Shown here in pieces: positions 19,401 through 27,962 of a stretch of 42,717 bases of DNA (positions within the stretch are counted from its first letter, which is position 1; the number at the start of each line of letters is the position of its first letter). The position numbers and the translations under genes were made by a program. The stretch is taken from the NCBI GenBank assembly GCA_029068555.1, contig JAIECJ010000079.1, forward strand, positions 1-42,717, given 5' to 3'. The notes below the pieces were generated by a model. The model worked only from the letters and a program-made list of their open reading frames with translations. It was not told the DNA's origin and made no database searches. Source of the stretch: Lachnospiraceae bacterium. GTDB taxonomy: Bacteria > Bacillota > Clostridia > Lachnospirales > Lachnospiraceae.

Positions 19401-22400
19401 TGTCGTCTCGCCGTATCCTGAATGATTGAGAACGACGTCAACCATAATCTTTATGCCTCGGTCGTGTGCTGCGTTCAACAGTGTGCTGAACTCTTCCTCG
19501 GTGCCAAGGTGAGCGTCAAGCTTTTCAAAATTGCTTGCCCAGTATCCATGATATCCCCAGGATGTCACGCCCTCAACATCTGTCTCTAAGCCTTCCTCCA
19601 TAGCATTTTCTACAATCGGCGTAATCCAGATTGTGTTTATGCCTAAATCTTTGAGATAATCCAGCTTCTGTGTCATTCCGGCAAAGTCGCCGCCATGGTA
19701 GCTGGATGGACCATTTTTATCCACGTTTGTATTGTTTGATGTGTTTCCGTCAAAGAAACGGTCTGTCACCGCAAAGTAAATGACTGCCTCGTCCCAGTCG
19801 AAATCACCCGACTTGTCCCTGTCGGTTATGGTTACACTTGTCTCTGTCTTGTACGCGTTTTTGTACTGGTCATAAACAGTGACAGGAATTGTCTTATCGC
19901 CTGCCAGGGTTCCCTCTTTTACAGCGATGGAAAGCGCAAGCAGTTCCGTGTCAATCGCTGTATCTGATGAACCGCCAAGTGCAGAGAGGTCTGCTGACGC
20001 ATGGTCCGCTTTCATCCCCTCGATATTCGCTCCGTCTTTTCCTTTGAAGCTTACTGTCAGTACATTATTGTCGTTGTAATCCATGGATGCATTGGTCATT
20101 TTCGCCTCGACATCCACATCAAACTTATCATATATGCAGAGTGAGTATTCTACGCCGCTGTCTGCATCCACGACCTTTTCTTTGTTATAGGCATCCAGAA
20201 CATACTGTTCCTCTGACTCAGCAGTCTCTTTGAGGATATATCTGTACCGATACTCACCTGGCTGCAAATCCGTCATGTCATAGGCATATCGCTGCTCCTC
20301 GCTGTCAAATGTCATATCGTATATCTGTCCGTTAATTTCAACCTGTACAGACGTATAACCGCCGTCATTTCCAAGCTGGAACTTATTGTTGTCCCTGAAA
20401 TAGAAATGTATGGTGCCTGCAAGCGGTTCCATTTCATATCCTTTGTTGTATGCATATGTCTTTGTGATGCCCTTGCCTTCTTCCATCACAATTTTAACAA
20501 TATTCTGATCTGCCGGCATCTCGCAGAGGTAGTCATTTCCGTCCTTCTCCGCCCAGTGCACCGGCTCGCCAGTCGTCATGTCTGCTCTCTCTAGACAGTA
20601 GCTGATGGAGGTCAGCCCCCACTTTACAGGAACTGTCGCGATCCATTTATTGTCCTCTGTCTTTACAAACGGGTTAAATTCTGTTCCGCCGTTGTTCCAT
20701 GTATAGAAGTACCAGTTTTCTGCCGATCCCTCGTTTCTGATGTACTCGACAATCAGGTAACGGGCTTCTCTTTTCTCTATCTCAGGCAGCTCTGTATATG
20801 GCTTTGAGATGCCCTCGACAATGTAAAGTGTTGTAGCGTCAGCCAAATCCTTATTTTGGTACAGATGACTTGAATCCTGCCATGTCCAGACGGGTGATGA
20901 CGGATCTTCGGATTTCACCTTTGGAATAATTCCAAGCGATGTATATGGGAGTTTTAACTCTGCCTTAACCCATGTGTTCTCACCAATCTGCTCTGTGGAA
21001 TCAAATCCGATTTCTTTTCCAGGTCTGCCGTCCTGTTCCCATACCCAGAGCGCAGAGTCTTCGTTTGTATGCCCCTCATAGCTGTACCAGTAAATGGTGT
21101 ATGTATATTCCTTCTCCATAACCTCCACGGTTACAGTGCTTGTCTGTCCATCTTCCGCTTTTGCCGTCAATGTAAATTCAGTGACTCCCTCAGGAAATGT
21201 TTCTGTGAGTCCCACTGTTGTGACACCGTCATTGGTGTCAAGGCTTATGGCGCCTTCCGGTACCGTTTCCGTTGCCGCAAATGAATATGATACAGCAGTC
21301 TCTGTAAAATTGCCGTCCGCATCATATACATTTAAGCCTGCAGGAAGCTCCACTTTGCCTTTGTCCTTAAACAATGTCACTGATGCGTTTACCATGCCTG
21401 CAACTGCAAAGATGCTGTTTGTGTCCTCCTGCGGTCTGCTGTTCCATGGATCTGCAACCCAGTTTGCCGCATCGCTTCCCTCTGTGGTCACAACAAATTT
21501 ATACTGATACTTTCCAGGCGCAACATCTTCCATGGTCAGTTTCCAAAAGCCGTCTGTCTCATCCTTCTCTAAAGACAGCGCCCCGTCTCCCCACTGTGGA
21601 TCTGTCATGGTACCCGCAGCCTTCACGCCGGATGCAGCGTCGTCTTTGTATATAAATGTTACGTTCCCTCCGTCTATTTCAGGGCTTATTTTTCCTGAAG
21701 GATCTGGCAGGAAAAACGTACTGTTGCCTCTGCTCTCTTCGCTGTTTAACGGATCCGTTATCCATGCATTATCAACAATAAATTTGTATTCGTACCTGCC
21801 AGGTGCAAGTGCCTTCGTAATTGACCAGTAACCGGTGTCACTGTTATACCCCATAGGAACAGCGCTGGAACCCCAGTCATCACTTCCCATCATTGTCCCT
21901 GCAAGCTTAACTTCTTTTGCTGTGGGTCTGTACAAATAAAATGTTACCTCACCCTTAGCCGCATCTATCACCGGGCTCTTCGCATCTGGGTCTTCATCCG
22001 GATAATCCACAACCTGTACTGTGAATTTCGCTTCGCTGCAGTTTGTGTCCGGCGTAACCGTTTCACTGCCATCTACAAAAAATCCATATTCGTACTCACC
22101 CTCTGCAAGACCTGTCAGCGTTTTGAGATATCCTTTGCCTTTTGCGTCCATATCTACTTTTGTATATGCGTCCGCTCCCGTCAGTCTATAGCCAAGCTGC
22201 ATTGCGGTGATATTCTCATCTGCACTTGCCGGGTAACGGTAAATCGTAACATCGCCTGTCTCGGCATTTATTACAGGATTTCTGAAAATTTGTGCATTAC
22301 CGCCGCCTCTAAATGGGTTGGCTGTATCATGACGCCAATCACCATTTACCTCAAATCCGTACTCTGTCGTCTTATCCAGCGCTATCTTATCCGCCCCGAC

Positions 22401-22958
22401 TTCTACAGACCATATATTGTCGCCATCTTCATCACGCAAATCAATTAAATCTGCCCAGTTGGTATCCCATGATCCCTTTACCTGAACTGTATTTACTGTC
22501 CCAGTCTCGTTGGATGCATCATACTGAAACGTAACTTTTCCATCTGCCCCAATCATCGGCCCCGTATAGCTTCCAGATGATGCTGGTTCTTCCTCTTCCG
22601 GATTCTTTTCTTCTTTTTCCTCCGTCTCACGCTCTGTCTCTTCCACAGTGCTGCCTTCTTCGCCAGTCTTTGACACCGATTCGGCCTCGGTCTCCGCCAC
22701 GGTACTGCTTTCTTCTGTCTTTGACACAGTGCTGTTTTCTTCCTCGGTCTCTCTCTCAGCGCTGTTTTCCTGCGCGGGCTCTGAAGATTCCGCCTCCAAA
22801 GCTTCCTCTGTACTGCCTTGTGTTTCTGTTTCGTAATCCGCCTCATTCTGCTCCGCCGCCCTGACGGTCAGTGTAAAGTCCTGCGGCAGCATTGTCACTG
22901 TCATCGCCGCCGAAAGAACGAGACTGAGTACCTTTCCTAACAGCCTTTTCTTTTTCAT
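16428..22958 (-). CDS. Secreted multi-domain GH13 amylase/pullulanase-type enzyme
   Basis: The 2,176-residue exported alpha-glucan hydrolase begins with a signal peptide (1-34) and a Glu/Ser/Thr linker (about 36-130). Early-set/CBM48-like modules follow near 131-230, 330-420 and 425-520, then CBM41-like modules near 615-715 and 730-830 (YWYSYEG...ALWVW) and another beta module near 845-940. The GH13 barrel spans about 1050-1440: region I DVVLNH (1174-1179), region II YRVDTVKHV with nucleophile Asp1257, region III IGEW with acid Glu1286, and region IV SHD (His1351-Asp1352), where NHD is usual. About seven beta repeats with the core DYTVSYKNNK...GKATVTxxGxGxYTG follow from 1535 to near the end. 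There is no LPXTG; the C-terminus is NWFERLARMLFH. The start at 22958 follows AGGAGGG by five bases; an earlier ATG at 23030 lacks a site. Likely substrates are starch, pullulan or glycogen; bond specificity cannot be read. Confidence 0.9.
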   Translation of the reverse strand: MKKKRLLGKVLSLVLSAAMTVTMLPQDFTLTVRAAEQNEADYETETQGSTEEALEAESSEPAQENSAERETEEENSTVSKTEESSTVAETEAESVSKTGEEGSTVEETERETEEKEEKNPEEEEPASSGSYTGPMIGADGKVTFQYDASNETGTVNTVQVKGSWDTNWADLIDLRDEDGDNIWSVEVGADKIALDKTTEYGFEVNGDWRHDTANPFRGGGNAQIFRNPVINAETGDVTIYRYPASADENITAMQLGYRLTGADAYTKVDMDAKGKGYLKTLTGLAEGEYEYGFFVDGSETVTPDTNCSEAKFTVQVVDYPDEDPDAKSPVIDAAKGEVTFYLYRPTAKEVKLAGTMMGSDDWGSSAVPMGYNSDTGYWSITKALAPGRYEYKFIVDNAWITDPLNSEESRGNSTFFLPDPSGKISPEIDGGNVTFIYKDDAASGVKAAGTMTDPQWGDGALSLEKDETDGFWKLTMEDVAPGKYQYKFVVTTEGSDAANWVADPWNSRPQEDTNSIFAVAGMVNASVTLFKDKGKVELPAGLNVYDADGNFTETAVSYSFAATETVPEGAISLDTNDGVTTVGLTETFPEGVTEFTLTAKAEDGQTSTVTVEVMEKEYTYTIYWYSYEGHTNEDSALWVWEQDGRPGKEIGFDSTEQIGENTWVKAELKLPYTSLGIIPKVKSEDPSSPVWTWQDSSHLYQNKDLADATTLYIVEGISKPYTELPEIEKREARYLIVEYIRNEGSAENWYFYTWNNGGTEFNPFVKTEDNKWIATVPVKWGLTSISYCLERADMTTGEPVHWAEKDGNDYLCEMPADQNIVKIVMEEGKGITKTYAYNKGYEMEPLAGTIHFYFRDNNKFQLGNDGGYTSVQVEINGQIYDMTFDSEEQRYAYDMTDLQPGEYRYRYILKETAESEEQYVLDAYNKEKVVDADSGVEYSLCIYDKFDVDVEAKMTNASMDYNDNNVLTVSFKGKDGANIEGMKADHASADLSALGGSSDTAIDTELLALSIAVKEGTLAGDKTIPVTVYDQYKNAYKTETSVTITDRDKSGDFDWDEAVIYFAVTDRFFDGNTSNNTNVDKNGPSSYHGGDFAGMTQKLDYLKDLGINTIWITPIVENAMEEGLETDVEGVTSWGYHGYWASNFEKLDAHLGTEEEFSTLLNAAHDRGIKIMVDVVLNHSGYGETTKNYFNESFKDADGNAIRMLREADEEVSGSDQMTSLSGLPDFLTENSEVRELLVAWQSNWISKYPIDYYRVDTVKHVDDTTWSAFKNALTTINPDFKMIGEWAGAGYATDTGMLGTGRMDSLLDFDFNDQAQSFANGNLSSVESFLQGRNAALNNTATLGQFMSSHDEDGLLQKLISENKIPEDRAIELFKVAASLQITAKGQPVIYYGEEVGQYGANNYPYQTNRYDFDWTRVNDDNMMLNHYKKLLAIRNQYPQVFAKGTRSTVAVSNDAQYDVFERSYGGTTIYVGLNNAQHAQRVTLNVPAAVYQDLYSGEFYNTDEKGVLTVEIPAAADGGTVVLLKTEYDPNNLWVSSIPDQTYTGSAIKLDDNSLVVRLGGRKLQAGKDYTVSYKNNKNASSESVKASVTIKGKGNFTEQKTVTFNIAKKSIDASDVALTYNDVLAYNERKAQNAAPKLKYGKVSLKAAKDYTTAYYVKEDYDSNPAQASALTSIKDVGNYVMVITAAEGNYTGSIVKDITITKKTPVKGAAITLSASSVSYADYDDEQKRPKVTKVKVKGKELDAGAYEVSYIWNRQVGTATAVVTVKADNADYIGSAEKTFKVTGDKLGSAAMVDAESIKDMVYDWASADTAAGMTQAAPALQAKNGSDILEAGRDYTVSYKNNKKVGKATVTFTGKGRYTGTISTTFKINVKELKEEDITVSCAEEAPYSKAGSTPAVTVSYGGKMLGKDDYKVAYSNNKNLTAAATAQAVITFKGNYTGTTAVNFKVVAQDLENTVITVKDVMYNVKPAKFLSVPTVKESNGKALKAGKDYVKECTYNYVNETVVANSGQENIVRAAGDAIVTGDIIPAKTLIKVTVNAVENSGYTGSKSAVYSVMQSDIAKAKIKIADKEYTGYAVSLTGSDFTEFKLNGTKYTVTIDGTTAALGGADGTVADGGFEIVSYTGNITKGTAKVTLKGTGGFGGTTTKSFKIKANNVKENWFERLARMLFH

Positions 22959-23150
22959 TCCTTCCCTCCTGAATAAATTGCTTGAAAATTTCGATAAGTT
23001 TCGGTAATTCAATTTTATGAAAATTTCCAAATTTATTCAACTGAGAATTATGACAAAGTTTTTCGTATTTTTTCGTGATTATAACCAAAAAAGTGCCGAT
23101 TCATCTATGCAGTACTTATATTCATTGACGATCACACTCCAGAGCGCAGT

Positions 23151-23795
23151 CTATTCCCCGTCAAACAACGCTTTCTCAAGCGTCGCAATATCATCCGCAT
23201 TGGGGGTGTAAATATTGTTGGCAAGCTCTATTTTGATGCTCATGGTTTGTGCCTCGCTGTACTGCACATCCGCAAGCACCGCCTCCATGCTGTTTTTAAA
23301 TTCCAAAATGACTTCTTTCACCATATCTTCCTTGGAGGGTGCACTCTCCGGTGTTTTTGCCCACTCCTCCGTCATCGCTGCCACATTATTCTGATGCAGC
23401 TCCAACGCAGGTTTAAAGACATTCATTTTCTCATATGATACTGTCACGATATAGGAACCGTCACTCTGTTTGCTTGCCTCGTCGACAGTGTAGCGCACTT
23501 TGCAGAGCATATCCATGTATGTTGCGCGGAACGCCTCCTTGTAATCATCTGACGCCCCGATTTTGCCGCAGAATACGCTGACGCCTGTGTCAATTCCTCT
23601 CTCGTAAAGTGCCTGCGCATCTTCTTCAGTGCCAAGTTTCATTTTAACAAATGCCGTTGAATCATTTTTGTACGACGCATCAAGAAGCGCCTGAAGGTAT
23701 GTCTTGACGGATGTGTCTGTTGAACAGCCGCCCAGCATTCCCACTGCCAGAATGCCCAGAATCAATAATAGTATTTTATTCAAAATTTTTCTCAT
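23151..23795 (-). CDS. Small exported lipoprotein, DUF5105-like
   Basis: The 214-residue protein starts with a hydrophobic leader and a lipobox LGGC, giving lipidation at Cys24. The mature part (TDTSVKTYLQALLDASYKND...) is helical and soluble, of the type seen in small Firmicutes lipoproteins annotated as DUF5105/DUF4878-like. I cannot assign a function. It lies between glgP and the amylase gene on the same strand, about 75 bases after glgP, so it may be read through from glgP. The ribosome site is weak (AGAAAGAAAAAG). Its position suggests a surface role linked to glucan use, but no sequence feature proves it. Confidence 0.7.
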   Translation of the reverse strand: MRKILNKILLLILGILAVGMLGGCSTDTSVKTYLQALLDASYKNDSTAFVKMKLGTEEDAQALYERGIDTGVSVFCGKIGASDDYKEAFRATYMDMLCKVRYTVDEASKQSDGSYIVTVSYEKMNVFKPALELHQNNVAAMTEEWAKTPESAPSKEDMVKEVILEFKNSMEAVLADVQYSEAQTMSIKIELANNIYTPNADDIATLEKALFDGE

Positions 23796-23825
23796 ACTTT
23801 TTCTTTCTATTTTTTCCCATACGAA

Positions 23826-23857
23826 GGCGCATACCCCAAATCCTTGAGATATGCGCC
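23826..23857 (-). terminator. Hairpin between glgP and the lipoprotein gene
   Basis: GGCGCATA (23826-23833) pairs with TATGCGCC (23850-23857), an 8-bp perfect stem in the short gap after the glgP stop. No T-run follows on the minus strand, so it may only attenuate read-through or stabilise the glgP mRNA end. Confidence 0.45.
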
Positions 23858-23870
23858 CTAAATTGTTATC

Positions 23871-26336
23871 CTAAATCGCAGGATACTCCAGTTCCACTTT
23901 ATCCAAATGCCATATTTCATCAACATACTGCTGAATTGTCCTGTCCGAAGTGAACTTGCCTACCTTTGCCACATTGAGCATTGCACTTCTTGCCCATCCT
24001 GCGGTATCCCTGTAAGCCTGCTCCACTCTCTTCTGCGCATCAGCATAGGAGCGGAAATCCTTTAAGATAAAGTAACGGTCAGCTTTGTCAGTGTCAAGCG
24101 TGTTAAGCAGGGAATTGTAAAGGCTTCTGAAAAGCTCCCTGTCATCAGCGTATGTGCCATCCACAAGCTGGTCAACTACCTTTTTGATTTCAGCATCCGT
24201 ATTATAGATATCCATCGGATTGTAACCGCCGTGGTTCTCAAAGTTAATAACCTCGTCAGAGCTTAATCCGAAGATAAACGCATGCTCCCTTCCGACTTCC
24301 TCAACAATTTCCACGTTTGCGCCGTCCATTGTGCCAAGCGTCAGGGCGCCGTTTAACATAAACTTCATGTTTCCTGTACCGCTCGCCTCCTTGGAAGCCG
24401 TAGAAATCTGCTCCGAAATATCTGCTGCCGCAAAAATCAGCTCAGCGTTTGACACTCTGTAGTCCTCTATAAACACAATCTTAATTCTGTTCTTGACTAT
24501 CGGGTCATTGTTTACCTTGTCCGCCACTGCATTAATCAGCTTAATCGTCAGCTTGGCATTCTTGTAACCTGCGGCTGCCTTCGCACCGAAAATGAATGTC
24601 CTTGGGTAGAACTCCATGCTCGGGTTTGCCTTCATCTGATTATATATATACATTACATGCAGAATGTTGAGCAGCTGTCTCTTGTACTCGTGCAGACGTT
24701 TAACCTGCACATCAAAAATAGAGTCCGGATCAACGGTGATTCCGTTGTGCTCCTTGATATATTTTGCAAGACGCACTTTGTTCCTGCGCTTAATTTCCAT
24801 AAATTCCTTCTGTGCCACAGGGTCACTTGCATACTTTGCGATACCGTCTATCGCAGGCAGGTCTACGATCCAGTCCTCACCGACTTTCTCTGTAACCCAG
24901 TCAGCGAGCAGTGGATTTCCGTGGAGCAGGAATCTTCTCTGCGTAATGCCGTTTGTCTTGTTGTTGAACTTACCCGGATACATCTCATAGAAGTCTTTCA
25001 GCTCCTGATTTTTGAGAATCTCTGTGTGAAGTCTTGCTACGCCGTTTACACTGTAACCGGCAACAATTGCCAGATGCGCCATCTTAACCTGACCGTCCGC
25101 AATAATAGCCATCTTTTTAATTTTGTCAGCCGGTTCCGGATATCTGTTTACGATGTCGAGAAGGAATCTGCGGTTAATCTCCTCAACAATCTGGTAAATT
25201 CTCGGCAATAATCTCTGGAACAGGTCTGCCGGCCACTTCTCGAGCGCCTCTGCCATAATCGTATGGTTTGTGTATGCACAGGTCTTTGTCGTAATCTCCC
25301 ACGCCTCATCCCACTCAAGACGATAATCGTCAAGCAGGATTCTCATCAGCTCTGCAATTGCCACTGTCGGGTGCGTGTCATTGAGCTGGAATGTCACTTT
25401 CTCATAAAAACGGCGAATGTCATCATGCTTTGACATGTATTTCTCGATTGCAGTCTGTACAGATGCCGAGATAAAGAAATACTGCTGTTTTAAGCGAAGC
25501 TCCTTGCCGGAAACGTGGTTATCATTCGGATAAAGCACCTCAACAATATTTCTCGCAAGGTTAGTCTGCTCCACTGCTTTCTGGTAGTCACCCTTGTCGA
25601 AAGAGTCCAGACTGAAGCAGTCCATCGGCTCTGCATCCCAGATTCTGAGCGTATTGACAATACCATTCCCATATCCGACAATCGGCAGGTCATAAGGTAC
25701 TGCCTTTACAGACTGATAATTTTCCTGATACCAAATCAGCCTGCCATCTTCTTCGCGGCATGCAACATTACCGCCAAATTTAATGACCTTCGTATATTCT
25801 GGGCGGCGAAGCTCGAACGGGTTGCCGTCTCTGAGCCAGTCATCGGGAACCTCTCTCTGGAATCCGTCCCGGATTTCCTGCTTGAACATACCATAGCGGT
25901 AGCGGATTCCGCACCCGTAAGATGAATATCCCAGTGTTGCAAGCGAGTCAAGGAAACAAGCCGCAAGGCGCCCAAGACCACCGTTTCCAAGCGCTGCGTC
26001 CGGTTCCTGGTCTTCTATGATATTAATGTCGAGTCCCAGTTCTTCCAAAGCTTCCGAAAATTCCTTATATGCCATCAGGTTAATCATGTTATTGCCAAGC
26101 GCCCGTCCCATCAAAAATTCCATGGACATATAATACACCGTCTTCGGATCCTGTTTCTCATAGGCTTCCTGCGTTTTGAGCCAGTTGTCCACAATAGCGT
26201 CCTTTACTGCGAAAGCTACCGCCTGAAAAATCTGCTGCTCTGTAGCCTCTTCAGGCGTTTTTCTGTACAGGGTTTTGATATTGTACAGTACGCTCCTCTT
26301 AAACATTTCCTTGTCAATGACTGGTTTTTTAGGCAT
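23871..26336 (-). CDS. glgP: Glycogen/maltodextrin phosphorylase
   Basis: A cytoplasmic PLP enzyme that releases glucose-1-phosphate from the non-reducing ends of alpha-1,4-glucans. The 821-residue length is normal for the family. It carries EPDAALGNGGLGRLAACF in the N-terminal half and the PLP site EASGTGNMKF, with the cofactor lysine at Lys658, followed by NGALTLGTMDGANVEI. The start at 26336 follows GGGAGGT by about seven bases. The frame continues 76 codons upstream to an ATG at 26564, but that part is basic and unlike the family and has no ribosome site, so I read it as leader. Together with the secreted amylase it gives a plausible route from external starch to sugar phosphate, or it turns over stored glycogen; the family does both. 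Confidence 0.95.
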   Translation of the reverse strand: MPKKPVIDKEMFKRSVLYNIKTLYRKTPEEATEQQIFQAVAFAVKDAIVDNWLKTQEAYEKQDPKTVYYMSMEFLMGRALGNNMINLMAYKEFSEALEELGLDINIIEDQEPDAALGNGGLGRLAACFLDSLATLGYSSYGCGIRYRYGMFKQEIRDGFQREVPDDWLRDGNPFELRRPEYTKVIKFGGNVACREEDGRLIWYQENYQSVKAVPYDLPIVGYGNGIVNTLRIWDAEPMDCFSLDSFDKGDYQKAVEQTNLARNIVEVLYPNDNHVSGKELRLKQQYFFISASVQTAIEKYMSKHDDIRRFYEKVTFQLNDTHPTVAIAELMRILLDDYRLEWDEAWEITTKTCAYTNHTIMAEALEKWPADLFQRLLPRIYQIVEEINRRFLLDIVNRYPEPADKIKKMAIIADGQVKMAHLAIVAGYSVNGVARLHTEILKNQELKDFYEMYPGKFNNKTNGITQRRFLLHGNPLLADWVTEKVGEDWIVDLPAIDGIAKYASDPVAQKEFMEIKRRNKVRLAKYIKEHNGITVDPDSIFDVQVKRLHEYKRQLLNILHVMYIYNQMKANPSMEFYPRTFIFGAKAAAGYKNAKLTIKLINAVADKVNNDPIVKNRIKIVFIEDYRVSNAELIFAAADISEQISTASKEASGTGNMKFMLNGALTLGTMDGANVEIVEEVGREHAFIFGLSSDEVINFENHGGYNPMDIYNTDAEIKKVVDQLVDGTYADDRELFRSLYNSLLNTLDTDKADRYFILKDFRSYADAQKRVEQAYRDTAGWARSAMLNVAKVGKFTSDRTIQQYVDEIWHLDKVELEYPAI

Positions 26337-26571
26337 GTCGTTACCTCCCGTTTTACCTCGTGTCCCATTTCTTAAAAGTATATTCCCAAATAGCTTGTAC
26401 CTGACTGCCAGCGGTTGTTTTTCCTTTTCTGGTTCTCCTTCGTGAAACGCTTTTGCAATGTCTTCTGATACATCAGGTATACTCCGCCTGCGGTTTTTAC
26501 TCCAAGGATTCTGAACACGTAATTTCGTTAATTTTTTGCCATATTTAATAATTTCTGTTCTCATTCTTCAT

Positions 26572-26600
26572 ATTATAGCACACTATGTCAAATGTTTAAA
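26572..26600 (-). promoter_or_regulatory. Promoter of glgP
   Basis: On the minus strand an extended -10, TG-C-TATAAT (26572-26577), lies 17 bp after a partial -35 TTTAAA (26595-26600). It would give an untranslated leader of about 230 bases before the glgP start. That leader is long, but I recognise no riboswitch in it. Confidence 0.55.
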
Positions 26601-26603
26601 TAA

Positions 26604-27848
26604 TTAATTTGTCAAAATGGAATATTTTTGTAACAGCATTCCATCTTCAGCTTCCTTTTCTTCCGCCTCTTTCTCGGCCTTCTCCTCCTCGGCTTTCTCC
26701 TCCTCGGCTTTCTTCTCCTCAGATTCCTCCTCTGTCTTTTTGTCTGGGCTTGACGTAATATCATTTCGCCTGTCTATCGCTTCCTGCACTTTGTCCGCAA
26801 GCTCCTGTGACGATTTATCCAGAACGCCTGACGCCTCTTCCTGGAACGCTGCGTCCACACTGGCATCCATAATCGCCTGTTTTGCCTGTTTCACGCCGTC
26901 AAGCGGGTTAACTTTGATATGTTTCTGCTCAAGCTCCCGCGCATCCTTTATCTCCTGAAGCCCTTTTCTCCTGAGATCCATCATATATCCATAATTGCCT
27001 ACAAGCAGCCCCTGCGCCATTCCGACGTGGTCAGACGCCAGCTGTCTGCGTTCTTCCTCGCTGAGACTTTCATCGCTTGCAGCCTCCGCAGCCTTGTCGA
27101 GCTCGGCGCTGATTTCGCGCATAATCTGATTCACCTCGTCAAGCTTGCTGTAGCCGTCATTTTTCAGCTCATCTATAGTGCCGGTTGTCTCGAGTTCGCG
27201 TCTGGCTGCGGACACGCCGAGCATTGCCGCTGATTCCTGGAGCTGTTCGCCTGCGCTTTCCTCTTTCCGGGCTGTTCCGGAATCTCCCTTTTTGCTGGTT
27301 GTTCCACCTTCTTCATCTTCCTGCTCCTCAAAGCTCTTGAGCAGCATCAGAAGCTCCTCATTTTTCCTGTCAATTTCCTCCTGGGCGCTTGAACCTCCTG
27401 ACACACCTTTCATCGCATCCTGTACGCGCTGCTTATTCTCCTCCTCCTGACGTTTTTTCAGGTCGATCATCTTGTTAAGTGCATCCTGCTTCTTCTGGAT
27501 CGTCTCCTTGTCCTCCCCAGAAGCATAGGAATTCTGTATTGCCTTCATCAGATCTGAAATCTCATTGAGCGTATTGCTCTGTTCGCTCTTAAATTCCTGT
27601 GCCTGCTCCTGCTCACGCAGCAGAATCCGTTCCATGTACCTATCCATGGCGTTTCCCGCTGCCGGCCGCTTATCCTGCTCGCTCTTGCGCCTGCCCTCGT
27701 GCGAAATTGTCACCCTGCACTGCGCGCCGAACGCATCCTGTTTTCCAGTATTTATGGAATTGATAAAACCTGCACTCGCCTTATTGTTTGAAATCTTGTC
27801 TGCCGTTATGTGCATTCCCATGTTAAAACCTGCCATATTTACCTGCAT
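26604..27848 (-). CDS. Uncharacterised coiled-coil protein
   Basis: A soluble, highly charged protein of 414 residues without signal peptide or membrane segment. It has long predicted helices rich in Glu, Lys, Gln and Arg (QKKQDALNKMIDLKKRQEEENKQR; AQEEIDRKNEELLMLLKSFEEQ) and a C-terminal Glu/Lys/Ala repeat with AEEEKAEEEKAEKEAEEKEAE. I do not recognise a family. The start is placed at 27848 because GGAGG sits five bases ahead of it; the alternative ATG at 27860 overlaps that site. A sequence matching the -10 of motility-type sigma-D promoters lies upstream, so a link to the flagellar regulon is possible. No flagellar gene is in the window. Confidence 0.75.
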   Translation of the reverse strand: MQVNMAGFNMGMHITADKISNNKASAGFINSINTGKQDAFGAQCRVTISHEGRRKSEQDKRPAAGNAMDRYMERILLREQEQAQEFKSEQSNTLNEISDLMKAIQNSYASGEDKETIQKKQDALNKMIDLKKRQEEENKQRVQDAMKGVSGGSSAQEEIDRKNEELLMLLKSFEEQEDEEGGTTSKKGDSGTARKEESAGEQLQESAAMLGVSAARRELETTGTIDELKNDGYSKLDEVNQIMREISAELDKAAEAASDESLSEEERRQLASDHVGMAQGLLVGNYGYMMDLRRKGLQEIKDARELEQKHIKVNPLDGVKQAKQAIMDASVDAAFQEEASGVLDKSSQELADKVQEAIDRRNDITSSPDKKTEEESEEKKAEEEKAEEEKAEKEAEEKEAEDGMLLQKYSILTN

Positions 27849-27938
27849 CCTATCCTCCATTCCGCCATCAGTCCGCCAATTGGGACGTCGGCTTAAATTT
27901 GTCGTGTACTGTCACCAAAATGATATATCTAATAGAGT

Positions 27939-27962
27939 ATATCGGCTTATAACGGCAATTTA
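27939..27962 (-). promoter_or_regulatory. Candidate sigma-D (FliA-type) promoter
   Basis: On the minus strand GCCGATAT (27939-27946) matches the B. subtilis sigma-D -10 consensus at all eight bases. TAAA (27959-27962) lies 12 bases upstream, whereas 14-16 is usual. It would start the coiled-coil gene about 85 bases upstream of its ATG. The short spacer keeps confidence moderate. Confidence 0.4.

Noticed and set aside
22959-23030. Upstream start of the amylase
   Set aside because: It would bury the signal peptide 24 residues inside the protein and skips the AGGAGGG site.
22959-23150. Catabolite-repression (cre) site before the amylase
   Set aside because: No sequence close to the TGWAANCGNTNWCA consensus was found by eye; a lone TATAAT there has no matching -35.
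26337-26564. N-terminal extension of glycogen phosphorylase
   Set aside because: The 76 codons are basic and not family-like, and a good ribosome site sits at the internal ATG; treated as mRNA leader.
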